Assembly (NCBI GenBank): GCA_024349245.1
Contig: JALDNG010000524.1
Span: forward strand, 62,001 to 126,000
Direction of reading: 5' to 3'
From: Neodontobutis hainanensis
Taxonomy: Eukaryota; Chordata; Actinopteri; Gobiiformes; Odontobutidae
DNA: 64,000 nucleotides
The notes below the pieces were generated by a model that worked only from the letters and a program-made list of their open reading frames with translations, did not search any database and was not told where the DNA came from. The position numbers and the translations under genes are program-made. Shown here in pieces: positions 23,901 through 38,665 of the stretch; position 1 is the first letter of the stretch; each line of letters starts with the position of its first letter.

Positions 23901-26900
23901 GTTTGATCGGTAATAATTTTTCCTTTTGTTACATATCATCTAAAAGAGTAACTTAAAACCAAGAGTCACATATCGCCTTTCATTTATACCATCGTTCATA
24001 GAAATTTGTTCGATTGTGTTCATTGATTTATGCACGGGTAAATGCCTTCGCAACCCAATACAACAAATAATACTTTAAACTTGATTTAATCAAATATATG
24101 TTTAAATTTTTTATTTTATGTCATAAAAAATTGAACTGGTAAATGCAGTTATTCAAAATCAAACAATATATTTTTTATATATATAAAATGAAAATCGCAA
24201 TTACTTCATTTCTTTTAATGATAAATACGATCTCTTTTTGAAAAAAGAAAAATATCTCATTGAAGAAGAATTTCCAAATTGTTACATGGAAATGTACACG
24301 AAGTAAATAAAATTATTTGTCTTGGATTGAAAGTAAGTGTAGAAACTGATGGGAAATGAATGTTTATCAATTATTGTTTTAATACTCATTAAATTGAATG
24401 AAAAATATTTTTATTTCTCAAACTAACAAAATATATAAGCATAAAAAATGTTTCATATAAAGATGCATAATTGTAAAATTATGCATTAAGAATCTGCATA
24501 ATCATTTTCTGAAATTTACAATAAATATCTGAAAGTATGATGCACATCTAAAATCTCTTTACTTCACACAGATATCAAAAATTAGAAATATTTTCGTTTG
24601 ATGCATATAAAGTTACCAAATTTTTTTAAAGAATGAAATCAATTATATTCTTTTTTAAAATGATTAATTTTAAATATATAATATTAAACACGTTTGATTT
24701 ATATCAGGTAAAATATCAATATTTATTGGACAAACTATTATCTTAATATAATTAATACACTTTATTCAATGGGATATGTTATTTTTAAGCTATTAAAAGA
24801 TGTTTTATTAACATCAAGGTTGATGGTGAGTTTGATCTGGATAACTAAGACAAGTCAAAGGCATTTTTTAATTGAATATCTTAATATATGTAACTATTTC
24901 GAAAGCCAAATTAATTATGCTATAAATTCATCATAAAGCTTAAATTTTTTTTATATATTTGAATTTCATATCCTGGGGCACTGTCCATTTTACCACATAT
25001 AAGTGAAATATAAAAGAAATATAAACACAATATCACGCTTTTATTTCTGAAAATTACACACAGAGTTTAAGATTTTATTAAATTTACATTCCATAATGAT
25101 ATGAATATCTCATTCCTTTATCAAAAGAAAATTACTCATTTGATGAATAAATATATATATTCACAAAAATTATTTAAAATATTTTTGTATATATAATAAA
25201 TAAATTGTGACTCTTAACAAAATATAAGTTCTCTCAGTTTTAGAATGTCATTTTAACAAAATTTATCAATGTGATGATATTTTTCAAGATGATTATATCA
25301 ATACTGTTGGACAGTATATTTACATATCAGAGAGAAATAATCCCTTTTTTGCACAATTTTTCTAATTGTTAAAACGATAAAAATATGCTATTTTTAAATA
25401 AAGTAGACTTTACAGTCATTTCATCCATATAAAAATGTATCAGTCATATATTCATCACGATAAATTTAAATATATCTTGCATTTAGAGTTAGCTGCTCTT
25501 TTATCGTATAAATAAAATATAATGAATCTCTAATAAAAGAACATTTGGAAGGCAGTTTGAGTCGGGTGCACTCAATATAGTAAAAGTATAAACATTTTAA
25601 TTTATTATCAAGACATAACACTCTATTAATACTGTTTATTAGTCAATCAAAATTTATAATAATGATGAAGTTTTCTATTTCAATCTTATTCTCATAAGTT
25701 TTAATGAATTTAAATATTTATCCTCAATTTTAATTTAGAGTTAAACAAGAAATATCTTTTATTTTAACACGAAATATTCATTTATAACAATTTATAAACC
25801 TTAATTCTCCTTTAAAATAGTTTAAATGAAGCCATATTGTCAGCAAATATAATTTGAATTATTTAATAATTAACTTTTGTTTTAAAAATTACTTTTACAC
25901 ATATTTCGATATTTTTGACATTATTATACGTAGAGAAATAATTTTAATCTAGATTTTATGTATATTTTTCAAGATAAAAAATAATATACCCTAAATAAAA
26001 AATTTATATTTAATTTTAAAATTATATTTATAAAAAAATAATATTATTAAGTAAATTTAATTTCGCATTGATAAAAATATTTTGAATAAAAGATTTAAAA
26101 ACATCTTAAAAATGATCATGCTTGAGATTGTAAATATGTCATCCTACTCAATGCATATATATGCTCAAATTTATGTTATATTTTAAATAATATCTTTAAA
26201 AAACTTCATTAATTAATTAAAATTGTTAAGTATAATTTTTCTCAAAAAATGAATTCAATAATATTTTTAGGGATCATATTGAGCAATTTTACAAAATTAA
26301 AGATAAAGAAAAAATTCTATTTTCTTTTTAATATTTTCAGCTAATTTCACATCATGCTATTCCCTCTATTCGCGCTATGGGATATATTTCGTTGATACGT
26401 GAGCATTGAATACAATCGACAGGAATATTTCTATATACACGAATCGTTATTCTGTTATACGAGATATAATTTAAAATCAAAATATTTTATTGATTAATCG
26501 TTGATTATTTTTAACTCAGACAGGTATTTAAGCGATTTTATAATTTAAATAATTTTTTTTGCATAAAATTCATAAATTACTTTATTTCTCAAAAATATAA
26601 AAATTTCCCAAACAAATTAACAAGATAATTTGATTACTTTTAGTGTAGTTTAAACCGTTGATGTAAATATTCTGTTTTTTTATAAACGAATCAAAGTTAG
26701 ATGATTCAAAAATTCAATAGTTTTGACCATATATATCTTTATTACTTCTATCCTTTTAAATTAATATCTAAGAATACATAATTTGTCCATTTAATTCCAT
26801 ACGAAATTCTAATTCAAAATTTTGTCATGAAGATAATTTAAATATCATGATCATTTAACGTTTTCAGAAATTTATAATATTCATAATCTTGCGTTTATAT

Positions 26901-29900
26901 TATCAACGATCATTCCTTATACGTGGTATTTCGTTATTTTATGTTTAAAATAATAATTGTATCTTTCAAAAGATTTGTACGTTTACTTTATTTTCATTAA
27001 AAAAGATTGACTACACATTATATATACAATTTATTTTCACCTTATACACAAAAATATGATTTATATGTGAATTATAGATTTTAAATCAGATTTTTTAATC
27101 ATTTCCCAATCATTTATATATATTTATGAAAATTAAATACACATTACACATAGGTGAATTTTTTTAATCAATAAAAGACTTTTTCGAATAAATTACGCAT
27201 AATAAAGAGGTAAACTAGTTAACATAAACATGAAATAATCATTTAAATTTCTTTACTTGAATTAATGTGTGGTGAATAATATTTTATAAATATGTAAAAC
27301 CACAGTTTAGAAGCAGTTGGTTTAACGCATGGAAACTATGCATAAATTCAAATAAATAAATTTAAGTTTCAAAAAAAATTGAAGGTTGACTTTCTTCCTA
27401 AAAATGAGTTTATCATATAGCAGATCAATCCTCTTAAATTCACATCTTAAGTCAAAATTAGTTTTTAAAATAATTTAAATCATCCTTAAATTTAAAGTCA
27501 TATTAATAGTCCTAAATGTGAAATGTAAAAGTTATATTATTTTGTATTTGCAATGCTTATTTACGTTCATTATCTGATATATAACTATTTGTGGATATTT
27601 TATTTGAAAATCAAGAAAAGTTTAAAATAAAGAATACAAATAATTGGAATATCTATATTTAATGAAGACGGAACAAATGATATTTCAAAATTATGAAATA
27701 TTGGTAACGAATTTTAAAAATATATTATGTTCAGATATAAATTACTTTCGTGAAATATGTAAATATATTTGTCAAAAACCAAATGTCATTTAAATGTTTA
27801 AAAATCAAAATATGAAATGTAATATATTTTTACACTATCATTGTTAAAGATTTTTTTGAACTAAATCACATAAAATTGTTCTTTTACCGTTTCATATTTA
27901 AACAGAAATAATAAATGAAAAACTTAAATAAGTTTAAAACAATATTTATCATATAAAAATTTATTTTAACTTTTAGATGTCTTAGAGCAATTATGATCAT
28001 CGATTTTTTAAAATAAAGTTTTAATTTGCGAATAATGGTTTTTTTAATCTATAAAATTAATTATTTCATGATAAACAAAAAATAAATTTTACAAAATATA
28101 CTATTAGGTTTATCAAGAGAACCAATGCATCTGAGGTAAGTTTTTTATGATGTGTAAAATTATGAATGTCTTAAACATCATGATCATTTTTCTAAAAACT
28201 ACAATAGAGCGATGAAATTGAGTAAAGTGTTTATCAAAGCATAAAAAATTCCTAGAGTATTTATATGTTTCTGATTTAATTCCTGTAACGTTTTCCTTAG
28301 ATAGAATAAGCAAAAAGAAAGTATGATTTAAAATTGCTCTCTTTTTTTAATATACTAGCTATGAATTTTTTAAGTTTTATTTATGTTTGTTCTGCTTATC
28401 TTTTTTGAAAGTTTTTTCGACAAGATCTTAAAGTTTCTTGAATATATGAATTATAAAAAATAAAGCAAAAAATACTTTCTGATTGAACACAATAAACAAA
28501 AATTAAGTGAGATGTTCAATTGACCTGAAATCAAAATACTCGGCATCGGTGTTTTAATGACTGATAAATGAAGAATACTCCAAAATTTATACCTCATAAG
28601 TTATTATCTTAAAATAATGGAAATATTTCATTATATTTTTTCGTTGTAAGAATGAATTTAATTTATCTACATGTTTTTCTGTGAAATTATAAATCATACA
28701 GATTTGCACATTATTTTAAATCACAGTAAACTTTAACAGATTTTATTGATTAAATAAGACTATGTTATTCTTGTAATAAGAAAAAAATAAAATAAACTTT
28801 AAAATACCAATTAATAGAAACTACGCAAATGCTATATGTTCAAATAATATTTCCTAAAATATGTAACAAAAACTCATAAAGAATATAATTTATTCTTTAA
28901 TAAAAATTAAAAGTACAAAAGAAAAATGTTTTAAATTTTATAATATTTTTTCATGATGTTTTCTCATATCGATAAAAAGCTAAAGGAAATAAAATTGATA
29001 TCGATATGTATTTTAAATATTTAATTGAATGATTTTTTATACTAATAGATTATTGTGTTATAAATTATACTTTATTCATGTAATTACTAAAATTGACTCA
29101 TTAAACAAGAAAATAGTTTGAATAAATCTCACTAATGTTTATCAATTTTGATAACATTGAAGTGTATTAACGTCGACATACAAACGATATAATTTATTTC
29201 AAGTCTTTATATTTCTAGTAAAGGCTAATAATAGGTTGACTTTATGAAAATAAACTTTTATTTTTGAAAATCAATTCTGTTAATTAAAACTATCGCATTT
29301 ATGTTTTATGGATTTTAAGAACTTAAAATTTATAGATTGATGATTTTATTGTATAAATAAATTTAAGCTAGGAAATTTTGTGATTTATAGAAAGATCACA
29401 TTTTCATGGCTTGTATATTATAAATATAATATATTTCAAAATTATATTTTGCTCATGTAAATTATTTTTCATGAGAAACATATTTTAAACTCATATGAAT
29501 AAATAAAATAAAATAAGTTCAAAAATACCATGAAGGTAATTCGACAATTATTAATTGTCATGTGATTTGTTGGTTTTAAAATATTTGATAATATAAAATG
29601 AAAAATAATGTTAACTGGTTATTTTTGGATACGCAACTGAAATCTCTTTCATCAATAATATACAATAAAAAAAATTGTGTTTAATTTAAATCAATTTAAC
29701 ATTAACAAATTTTAGATATGATAATTTTTAATGGTTGAATCAAAAATATTTATCAATTCGTCTATGAGTTTGGATAACAAATAAAAACATTAATTTGGTA
29801 AAATTTATGGAAAAAAATAAATTTAACTTCAAATAAAGCTTAAACATCTCAAATACATTTAATTTTTAAGACTTATTTAATCATTAAAATGTGTTGATTA

Positions 29901-30141
29901 TTTACTTGTAAATTTTCTTTATAAAATAAAAATCCATTTATACTTTATCAACAGTCTTTTTTTTTATCATTTATCAAAAATCAACATATTCTTCTTTGAA
30001 TGGTATATGCCAAACAGTAATTTATTGATATTCTCAAAAAAACAATTAATAAACTCTGAAAATTTAAAACATTTTTATTACAATTTATTTTAACTTCGAA
30101 ATTAAATCGTATTAGATTTTTCGAAATTTGATATCAAATAA
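20980..30141. other. AT-rich gene desert
   Basis: No family could be recognised. Small less AT-rich patches at 23.95-24.06, 25.55 and 26.34-26.47 kb were examined. The last has a faint RT-like look (I-R-A-M-G-Y near 26.37 kb) that is too short to call. There is no RNA gene. Confidence 0.6.
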
Positions 30142-30770
30142 AATATTACAAAAACTAATATAAGTTTAAAAATATGTTTATACAATCTGATACTTCTAAT
30201 TCATCGATTTACTATCTGGTCTGTCTTTTTGGGTCATGCACAATCCCTGGTTTCAATTATATTCAATTCGGTACTTGAAATCTTGATATTCACTGAAAAA
30301 TCATTTAGAATACAATCAAATTTTTATATTGAACTCTTTAGTCTTTCATATGCCATGACAGCTTTTATATGTTTTTTAACAGATCTCCAGTGTATGCCAA
30401 AAATTTGGTATTTTGGAATTTTATATGTCGTTCATCGTATCATCTGATAGAATATATTATGATTCTTTTCATATTGACGCTTATTAGGATATTCTTTGAT
30501 CTTTACAGACTTTTATTTAAATACAAAACATATCATCATTATCTAAGAAAAATGAAACACGAGATTTTTGTCTATTTGATTATTCCTCTTGTAAAAAGTA
30601 TTCCTTTTACATTATATATCCCTCCAAAATATCAGATTGCAGAAAAAATATTCGTTTTAATAAAAGAAAATATCTATATCAGCAGTAAAATCGTGTCGAT
30701 ACTCTCATGTGTAATATTCTTGATCGAAGAATTTATAATTTTAATTTTACACGGAGAAACAATATCTTAA
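30142..30770 (+). pseudogene. Overlapping open frames for a membrane-protein-like sequence; possible broken gene
   Basis: Two frames are open back to back: one is stop-free from 30142 to the TGA ending at 30447 (about 100 codons, no early ATG), the other from 30342 to the TAA at 30768 (about 140 codons, ATG at 30369). At this composition stops should occur about every ten codons, so two such frames side by side are unlikely by chance (inference from approximate base frequencies). The second frame has three hydrophobic stretches, about residues 26-50, 65-84 and 105-129, separated by Lys/Arg/His-rich segments, including H-H-Y-L-R-K-M-K-H near residue 55. The overlap suggests one coding region with a single frameshift, an intron, or an assembly error. 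No family is recognised. Phe/Ile/Leu richness also follows from AT bias, which tempers the membrane reading. Confidence 0.35.
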
Positions 30771-33700
30771 TCGTATTTTAAAATCTTTATTCTAACGAAT
30801 CAAAAAAACTATAAAATTTCAAAACTATTAAAAGAATCTTACAAAGTTAATCTAGAGATAAGTCAATCAAAACGCACTTCGTTTGTTTATTGAAGAGTTC
30901 AGCATAGAAAATAACTAAACGTAAAATTTTTCTTATAATTAGTTTTTGAAAAAAGATCATTTTGAGTGTTTCAAAAGAGCTTATATAAGGAATTATTCAG
31001 GTTAACTCTTATTCCATCACACTGACAATATTTTTAGTTTTAAATATAATAAAAATTTATAACTTAAAAATCCAGAGTAGTTTAAATGGTATTATAATTA
31101 CGATTTATGATTTATTTGACATTTAATGTTATGATAAACATGATTTTGTCCCCTTAAATCATAGAAATCTTCAAAAGAAGAATGTTTATACGTTCATCAA
31201 TATCACCCACATTGTCATCACACAAAATTATTATATCTATTTATTTTCGTTACATTTTACATTTTTAACTCTGAAGATTTCCAAATATGTTCAAAATATA
31301 AATATTATGCTAAAGTAAACAAACAGACAATATAATTGTTCTCTGACAAAAAAGTAGATAAAAAGTATATTTTATGATTAATATGAATAAATAATTTACT
31401 TGAAGTTTATATATTTAATAAAAATTTTATTATCAATAAATTAAACTAAGGGTTCAATTTAAGTTAAATAAAATAATACATTTTCACAAAATAATTCAAA
31501 TTTTCAGCTATTTTATAGATTAAAATTTTCAAAATTTCTAAAAAAAATATAATTTAGAAAAATTTTTAATTTTTGTATCTTTTTTGATTAAATTTTGTCT
31601 ATATTATCATTAACTCTTTATCACATCGATTAGACAGATAATTATTTTTATTAATGTTAAATAAATTTTTTAATTTTTCTACACAATAATTTTAAAAGAA
31701 AGAATAAATTTTTGTTATTTTATGAATTTATATACAACATTTTTAAGTTTTATTTGAAGTTTATATGCATTAAATATGGATCAAAAACAAATATTTGTTT
31801 TTTTGAATTTTTACATTTTTAAATCAGTAATTTTATCTGTTTTACGAATATAAGTTGAAGAAATTTATGTTTTTTATCTTTATAAAGTATTTTATAAATA
31901 TTATAGTTTTTATCATCATCTTATTGTCAATATAATGATTTTTCTAATAATCCATTCATTATAATTTAGGTCGTACGGATATAGTAGTGTCAGATGAATT
32001 GACTTAGATTTATTTTTTAAATGTCTATGAAAATACATTTATCTGTATGTTCTAAATAATCAAATAAATGATATTCAATCATGAGTTTTTTAAATTATAT
32101 AAATTTTTAAAAATAACATAAATTCAAGAACTTGAAAATATAAAAATATCATTCTGATATATTTGTTTAATATTTATATGAGTTAAAAGTGTTAAATTTT
32201 GATAGTCTTTTAACAAATAAATAAGAAAAATGTAAACATTAACATGCCCTTTAAAGTTTATTACATTATTCAGGTAAAATATCAATAAAATTATTCTGTT
32301 GTAATCAAATTTCATAAATAATAACTGTTGGATTATTTATTAAACATAAAACTTTTATCAGATATTTTAAATACATCCAGTATTGATTTAAAGCTATTTG
32401 ACTTAAATTATTAAAATTAATCTGCTTTTTAAGGTTATTAGGAATTTAGACACCATAATATTAAAAACCGTGCATTTATTTTAAAATAATAATTTAATTA
32501 TATGTTAGAAACTGGTTTTAAATACTGTGTTTAAGAGCTAAATTTTTAAAAATTATAAATCTAAGGTTATGTTTTTCCGTTTTAAAAAAATATCAGTGAA
32601 AAAAGCATATTTTTTGTTGAATTGATTAAATAATAAGTTGAAAAACTCTTTGCAAATCCTTTTCATTCATCTACCATTAAATTAATCTATAGAATTTTTT
32701 AAAGAGTTATGAGATGCATTTGCAGTCTTAAGATTTATAAAGCTGATGGATGTTTAAAATTGTATTTATTTGAATATATATACTAACGTTTGTGGTTCTT
32801 GTAAAATAAGAGCGAGAAAAAACAAAATATCTGTCATCAAATAAATTTATTTCTTGTCTTTATTTTCATTATATTTCAAAACTTATCCTGTTGCAATAAA
32901 ACGAAATTATATTTAGAAAACGTAGCAGTCTATATTTAAACATATACCTGTACTTATAACACTATGACTTTGTTCAAATCATAATATTTCTAGAGAATAA
33001 TCTGTATAAATTTGTTTAAGAAGCAAAATATAATTTCGACATGAATTATTTCATTATATTTTCAATTTAATCTATTCCCCATATTTCTATGTTAGTGGTT
33101 ACCTTTTTGTGAAAGATTAATATGGTTTGACCGAAAAAAATTATGAATATATACTTCTGTAGAAAAATACTGAAAATTAGATAAATATTATGAAATTTAA
33201 ATTGTTTAAATTCAAAATTTGTTATGTTTATAATTCGTTTTTCAAAAACCACAAAAGAATATTAAGGCAAATCTATATATTTATTAGCAAATGATATATC
33301 ATGGTTCACTCGTTCAATATTTCTGACATACCGTATGCAAGATATTTAGAAACACTTTCATTAAAATCTTCAATAAAAATACTCAAATTTGTCGTGTAAA
33401 TGATTCGACTATTTTCAATACCTTTCTAATTACTTGTATAAAACTATGAATTCAGTTGAGTATATTTGTTTTTTAAAGTTAAGAAGTTTTTTTAGTAAAT
33501 AAAATATATCTGGTACTTTTTTATTTTATAGAGTTGCAAATTTTTTATTTAATGATATATGTTTTTAGAACATACTATATGGGCAAAACAACAATTTTTT
33601 GCTAATTTTACTTTTTTTTGGTTTTTAAAAAATAATTTTCAATGTAACTTATGTTGAGAATATCTTTAAGATACCATTCTAATTATATTTGAGGTAAATA

Positions 33701-36700
33701 TGTTATAATAGATGGACTACACATGGAAATGCCAAATTAATTCTTCTCTTTTATAATTATTAATTTTCATAAAACCACGTTCATGAGAATACTTAAAAGA
33801 TAATTCTTCAAAAAGCTAGTTAAAAATTAGTACGATTTTTAATATAAGGTTTGTTAAATTAAAATTGTAACATCGGATAAACGCTTTAATCTCATTTAAA
33901 TGTCAATTAGTTTATTCGTATAATTGAAATCATTGTTTAAATTTGTAAGATTCTGATAACTATGATTTCAAAATTTTAAGTTATCTGTTAAAATTTATGT
34001 TTATTTTTACGATTTTAAAAACATTCAAAAAGGAAATATCGAATAACATATAAGTATGTATGACATTCATTTGTAAGTGGTTACAGATGTGATTTTTACT
34101 TAATGAAGATTTTTTAAAATTCTGTCTTTCAATTATTTTCATATAAATTAGAAAACTCTATCAAACATCAGAAATTCTGGCAATCAATTTTTCTCAGTAT
34201 TTCAGGGTTTTATATTTTATAAATTTGGCTAATGTGAATATCTTTTGAATTGTGGGAAAATATCAAATCATTTTCTATTCGACTCTTAAGTATTTTTTTC
34301 ATAAAAATAAATTTTTATTACTATTTATGTAGGGCATATCACTTTTTATTTTTGAGGCAATATGTAAGTTTTAAATATGAAATCTTGAAGATTTGGAAAT
34401 TTTAGTTATCAAAATCAATGTTAACTTAGAATTATTAGAGTTTGCATTAAATTTAAAAGCTCTAATCAATTATCAACGTTTCATAATTAATGTAGTTTTC
34501 TATTATTTAAAGGTAGTTTTATGTCCAGTATAAGTATTTTTGATGTTCACTATGTTAAGAAATAACCAAGGAAATAATTTTAGAATAATTATTTAATGCA
34601 TGTTTATATACCTCACGGCATATCATATATCAAACATTTATCTATGAAATACCAGATTACAGATATTTAAATCATGTTATTTTCATAATTTGGTTCTTTT
34701 ATTATTCATTTTATTTTATATTTAACAAGATCTACGCTTATCCAAACATCTGATTTTCAAACATATTCAAATGCATATTATGCATTACGCAATTTCAAGA
34801 TAGATAAATAAATCAAACATTTTTACTTAAAATTATCAAATATATGATCCAAAGACATATGTGAAGTTTTTTTTAAAGTTAAATATCATTTTAATTCTTT
34901 TAATATTCTTAAACAAAATTCTTCACAAAGGATAACAGAAGAAATCAAGAGTATAGTTTCTGATATTTATCTCTAATAACTAATTTCTAATTCTGTTCAT
35001 AGATCAGTGTTTTCACTTATTAGAATTCTCCTATAAATTATAATATTTGTTCTTTCTTTGAAAAATATATTATTTTTCCCATTTTTTTCAAATAAATGAA
35101 TAAAATACTGTTAGATTATTTCATGTAACCTAATCCAATGGATTATGCTTGATTGTCTATTACCAAAAAATAAGATATTTTGCTGGTAATTTTCGCTTTG
35201 ATGTTAAATAGATGTTATTAACATCATTATACTTTAGATTCTCATTTTCAACTTTTGTATGTTATGCTTGATATGTATGATGCAAATTAAAAATATGACT
35301 TTTTAATTATCCATTCTATTTTAAATTTAAATAACGGTGTGAATTTAGACATATTTAACATTTGTAAACATTTTAAAATAAGTTAAAATATCTTGTGTTT
35401 TTATTTTCAAATCATTTGTGGTTTTATTTTCAATAATTGTAAACTCAAACAATGGATAATCAAGTATTGATTACTTAAATCATAAATTTAGAGTATAAAT
35501 ATTATAACACATAATATCTCACGAAAATGCAAAATATATAATTATATTTGATACGATGAAATAAAAAATATGATAAATGACAGAATTTTGCGATATTATT
35601 CCTTTAATTGACTGCAAGTGATAATATCCCAAGCTATATCTATTATGTATTTTCGAACAATTTTTTTAACTTCAAGGCAGACAAATTGTCATGAAGATAG
35701 TTTTAAAAATCAATCATATTTATACATATAAAAAATAATTTAATTAAAATAAAAAACAGATTTCAAAAACTAGAAATGAAAAAAGATGATTGTTTTTATT
35801 ATTTTATGTTAACCAAGAAAGCCAGAATCTGACTAAAGAATGTGGAACCTTTTAGACAGTATCAATTTGATAAATCTAGATTCTTTTTAAAGTCAAAATA
35901 ATTTAAATATATGAATTCTAGGATCATAAAAAACTTAGTATCATGTATGTGTGACAAACGATAATTTTTTAAATAGAAAATTTAAAAGATAAGGATTATT
36001 AATAGATAGCATTATGTATTAGATCATTTAATCATTATAAACTTTGAAAAAATATAAACATTTTTTCTTAGAAAATAAATAATTTTTTTACGAAGATACT
36101 TTAAAATATAAAAAATATAAGATGAAAGTTATAAAATTCTACTCAGTGCTGAACAAGTTTCAAAATTCGTTCAAATTAATTTTTTAGACTTGCTAAGTGA
36201 ATAAAAAAATTTTTTCGTTTATTTTTATAATATTCTTTATAGAATACATATCTTAAAGATTTCCTTGATTTTTAAGACGTTAAAAGATTGCAATTTAATA
36301 ATTAAAGATTTTTGAGGGTTTCATATTCTGCAATTATGTCATCGAAAATTTTTTATCATCTCTTCAATATATTTGTCATTTTTAAAAATATAATATTTAT
36401 GTATTTTAAATATGATTTATATTTTTCAATATATTTAAACTATAAAAGAACAAGATTCATGTGTCTTATATTATCTCGCGTTGTTATCTTTATTTTAAAA
36501 TTTATAAAGCATTGGTTTGAATAATTTTATCTCTTCTAAAATGAATTTTCAAAAAAAAATTTAGGTTTGACGTCATGATCAAAAATGGAGAAGTAAATTT
36601 TGTTCTTCTAAATTTAGAATCATATAAGTTAATAACTTACTTTTTTCTAAAAAACATTCAAAATTTAATATAATATACAAAATATATAATTCTCTGAGTA

Positions 36701-37892
36701 TATCTTGTTTATTATATTTTAACTAATAATGCAGTTATATCACAGAATAAATTTCCATAGATATCCTAGTTCATAAAAAAACATAAATTACTTTAATTGC
36801 GAAATTAAAGATTTAGATTTTTCGATATAATATTTTTGAATATAATGTTAAATGTTTAACGTAAATAAAAAAATAACAGCTAGTAAAGCATGCCTCGTAT
36901 TAATTTGAATCAAAATCAGTACAATTTTATGTTTTAAAATATCAAAAATATTTTCAAAAATATGAAGAAATAAAGGGAATAATTTTTTAATACAACATTA
37001 TAATTTGCTATGAATAAAAAAACTAAATATTCTATCATTATAATTTCAAGAATTCTAAAAGTACTTTTTGGTATGATTCAATCTGTAAATGTGAGTATAC
37101 ATTTTGACAACGTATAAATTCAAAATAAATGAAAAATCAAATATCTATTCGTTTTTAATTTTAATAAATATTATTTTAAATACTATTAAAAGTATAAAAC
37201 TAAAAAATTTCAATTAATTTCATTATATTAATAATTAATCATTTTCTGATCTATTATTTAAAAAATAATTAAACATATTTGAATCGATTATATTACTTTT
37301 ATATTCACTGAATTCTTGTAATGTGAATAAAAGCTTTAACTAGCATTAATAACCGAAGGTATTTGATTTAAAATTATAAATAGATAAAATAAATTTAATT
37401 ATTTGACAATATATTATCTAAAAGAATAAAATTTTTAACATATATATCATTCATATCATTTTATATCGTTTCATAAATTTCTCAATTTAAATGTTTTTTG
37501 ACGTAAACCTACAATCGTTTGTCAAAAAATTTTACCTATCTTTGGTTTTAATATAAAATTATTGTTTTCTTATTGAAAATCTTCTCATTCAATAAAATTA
37601 AAAAAACTTCCATTTATTTATCATTTAAATAATTAAAAAGTTTTCATTTAACCTACATATTAAAACTAGATAAGATTAATGAATAAATTACTTAAAATAT
37701 GGTGGATTTAAAAATACGTTTTATTATATATATTTTTAAATTAATGGATTAAATCCTATAATATTAATTAATGGCTATTTAAATAAATTTCTGTCATAAG
37801 AATTCAATTATGAATAATTTTTTGCTCAGAATTATAGCGATTTGAATCTTCTTAAAAATTTATAACATCAGGTATATGAAGAATAAAAAACT

Positions 37893-37906
37893 GTGCGTAG
37901 ACGCAC
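37893..37906. repeat. GC-rich mini-hairpin
   Basis: A five-pair stem gtgcg-taga-cgcac in a region with almost no C or G. It could be a relic of an LTR or a terminator-like structure; its function is unknown. Confidence 0.35.
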
Positions 37907-38262
37907 GATACATGCTATTTCGACGTTTAATTAGTTTTTAAAAACTTCATTAAATTTATTATATATTTATTTTTTATATAAAAAATGAATATTATCAGTT
38001 ACAACCATTAAAATTATTTCTCTGAGGTAGAATATCAGAACATAATATGATTATATTCCTTTTCGCTTTTGTTGATTTGTAAAATGTGAATAAATATATT
38101 AAATAAGAATAATTAGTCGTATGATTAAAAATTATTACCTGCTACATACAAGCTAAAGATGATCCTAAAAAAAATAGGTTTAAAAATATTATAATATGAG
38201 ACAAAGCAGTAAGAGTTATGTGTAAAAACATCGATAAATTGATGTGATATTTACAAAATGAG

Positions 38263-38330
38263 TTTAGATTCAAGAAGTATAACATTTACAAACATTTAAT
38301 CTAAGTGAATGTTTCAAGTTTGAATCTAAA
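38263..38330. repeat. Imperfect inverted repeat / potential hairpin
   Basis: Outer arms tttagattcaa (38263-38273) and ttgaatctaaa (38320-38330) are exact reverse complements. Inner arms aaacatt (38290-38296) and aatgttt (38308-38314) also pair. The structure would be a two-stem hairpin of 68 bases with an asymmetric internal loop. It lies just upstream of the RT relic at 38.4-38.66 kb. It may be a folded RNA, an old foldback element, or chance in AT-rich sequence. Confidence 0.4.
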
Positions 38331-38384
38331 AGACATGCTCAAAACATAGGACATTATTATGCTGCTCATATTATAGAGGTTAAT

Positions 38385-38665
38385 ATGAAAATTAGTATAA
38401 TTTTTTATGGTTCCGTATTATTCGATAAAAGTTCAGTCAAATAGAGGATGGCATGTTTAAGAACTGAAATTAAAATATTTTACAGAGTTAATTAGAATAT
38501 ATATGAAATTTAATACAAGGACGTATAATAATGATTTAACATGTTTATTTATTATCGGAATATAAATTGTCGAAGGGGCGCATTTGATTGTAGTATTTTT
38601 TATTGAAATTCTCTATCTCAATGATGCAATCCTTGTAAACAGAAGCCATGTCAAAATTTTTCCTT
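38385..38665 (+). pseudogene. Reverse transcriptase relic, gypsy type (element 6)
   Basis: 38608-38649 reads I-L-Y-L-N-D-A-I-L-V-N-R-S-H, matching V-V-Y-L-D-D-I-L-[VI]-x-S-+-[ST]-x-x-x-H, the RT active site with one Asp changed to Asn and a small insertion. About 30 codons upstream, 38512-38526 reads N-T-R-T-Y, a possible remnant of N-A-P-x-T-F with a codon lost. Near 38445-38466 the bases resemble the M-P-F-G-L block. No protease, RNase H or integrase is seen around it, so only a fragment of one domain is left. The order of blocks supports the call; each block alone is weak. Confidence 0.45.

Larger units (their letters stand above)
30771..38380. other. AT-rich gene desert
   Basis: Nothing recognisable on either strand. 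The stretch is dominated by A/T runs. At 37893-37906 a short GC-rich hairpin (gtgcg / cgcac) stands out. No RNA gene was found. Confidence 0.6.

Noticed and set aside
26340..26470. RT-like word I-R-A-M-G-Y in a less AT-rich patch
   Set aside because: Only one short block of about 40 bases, with no neighbouring RT motif.
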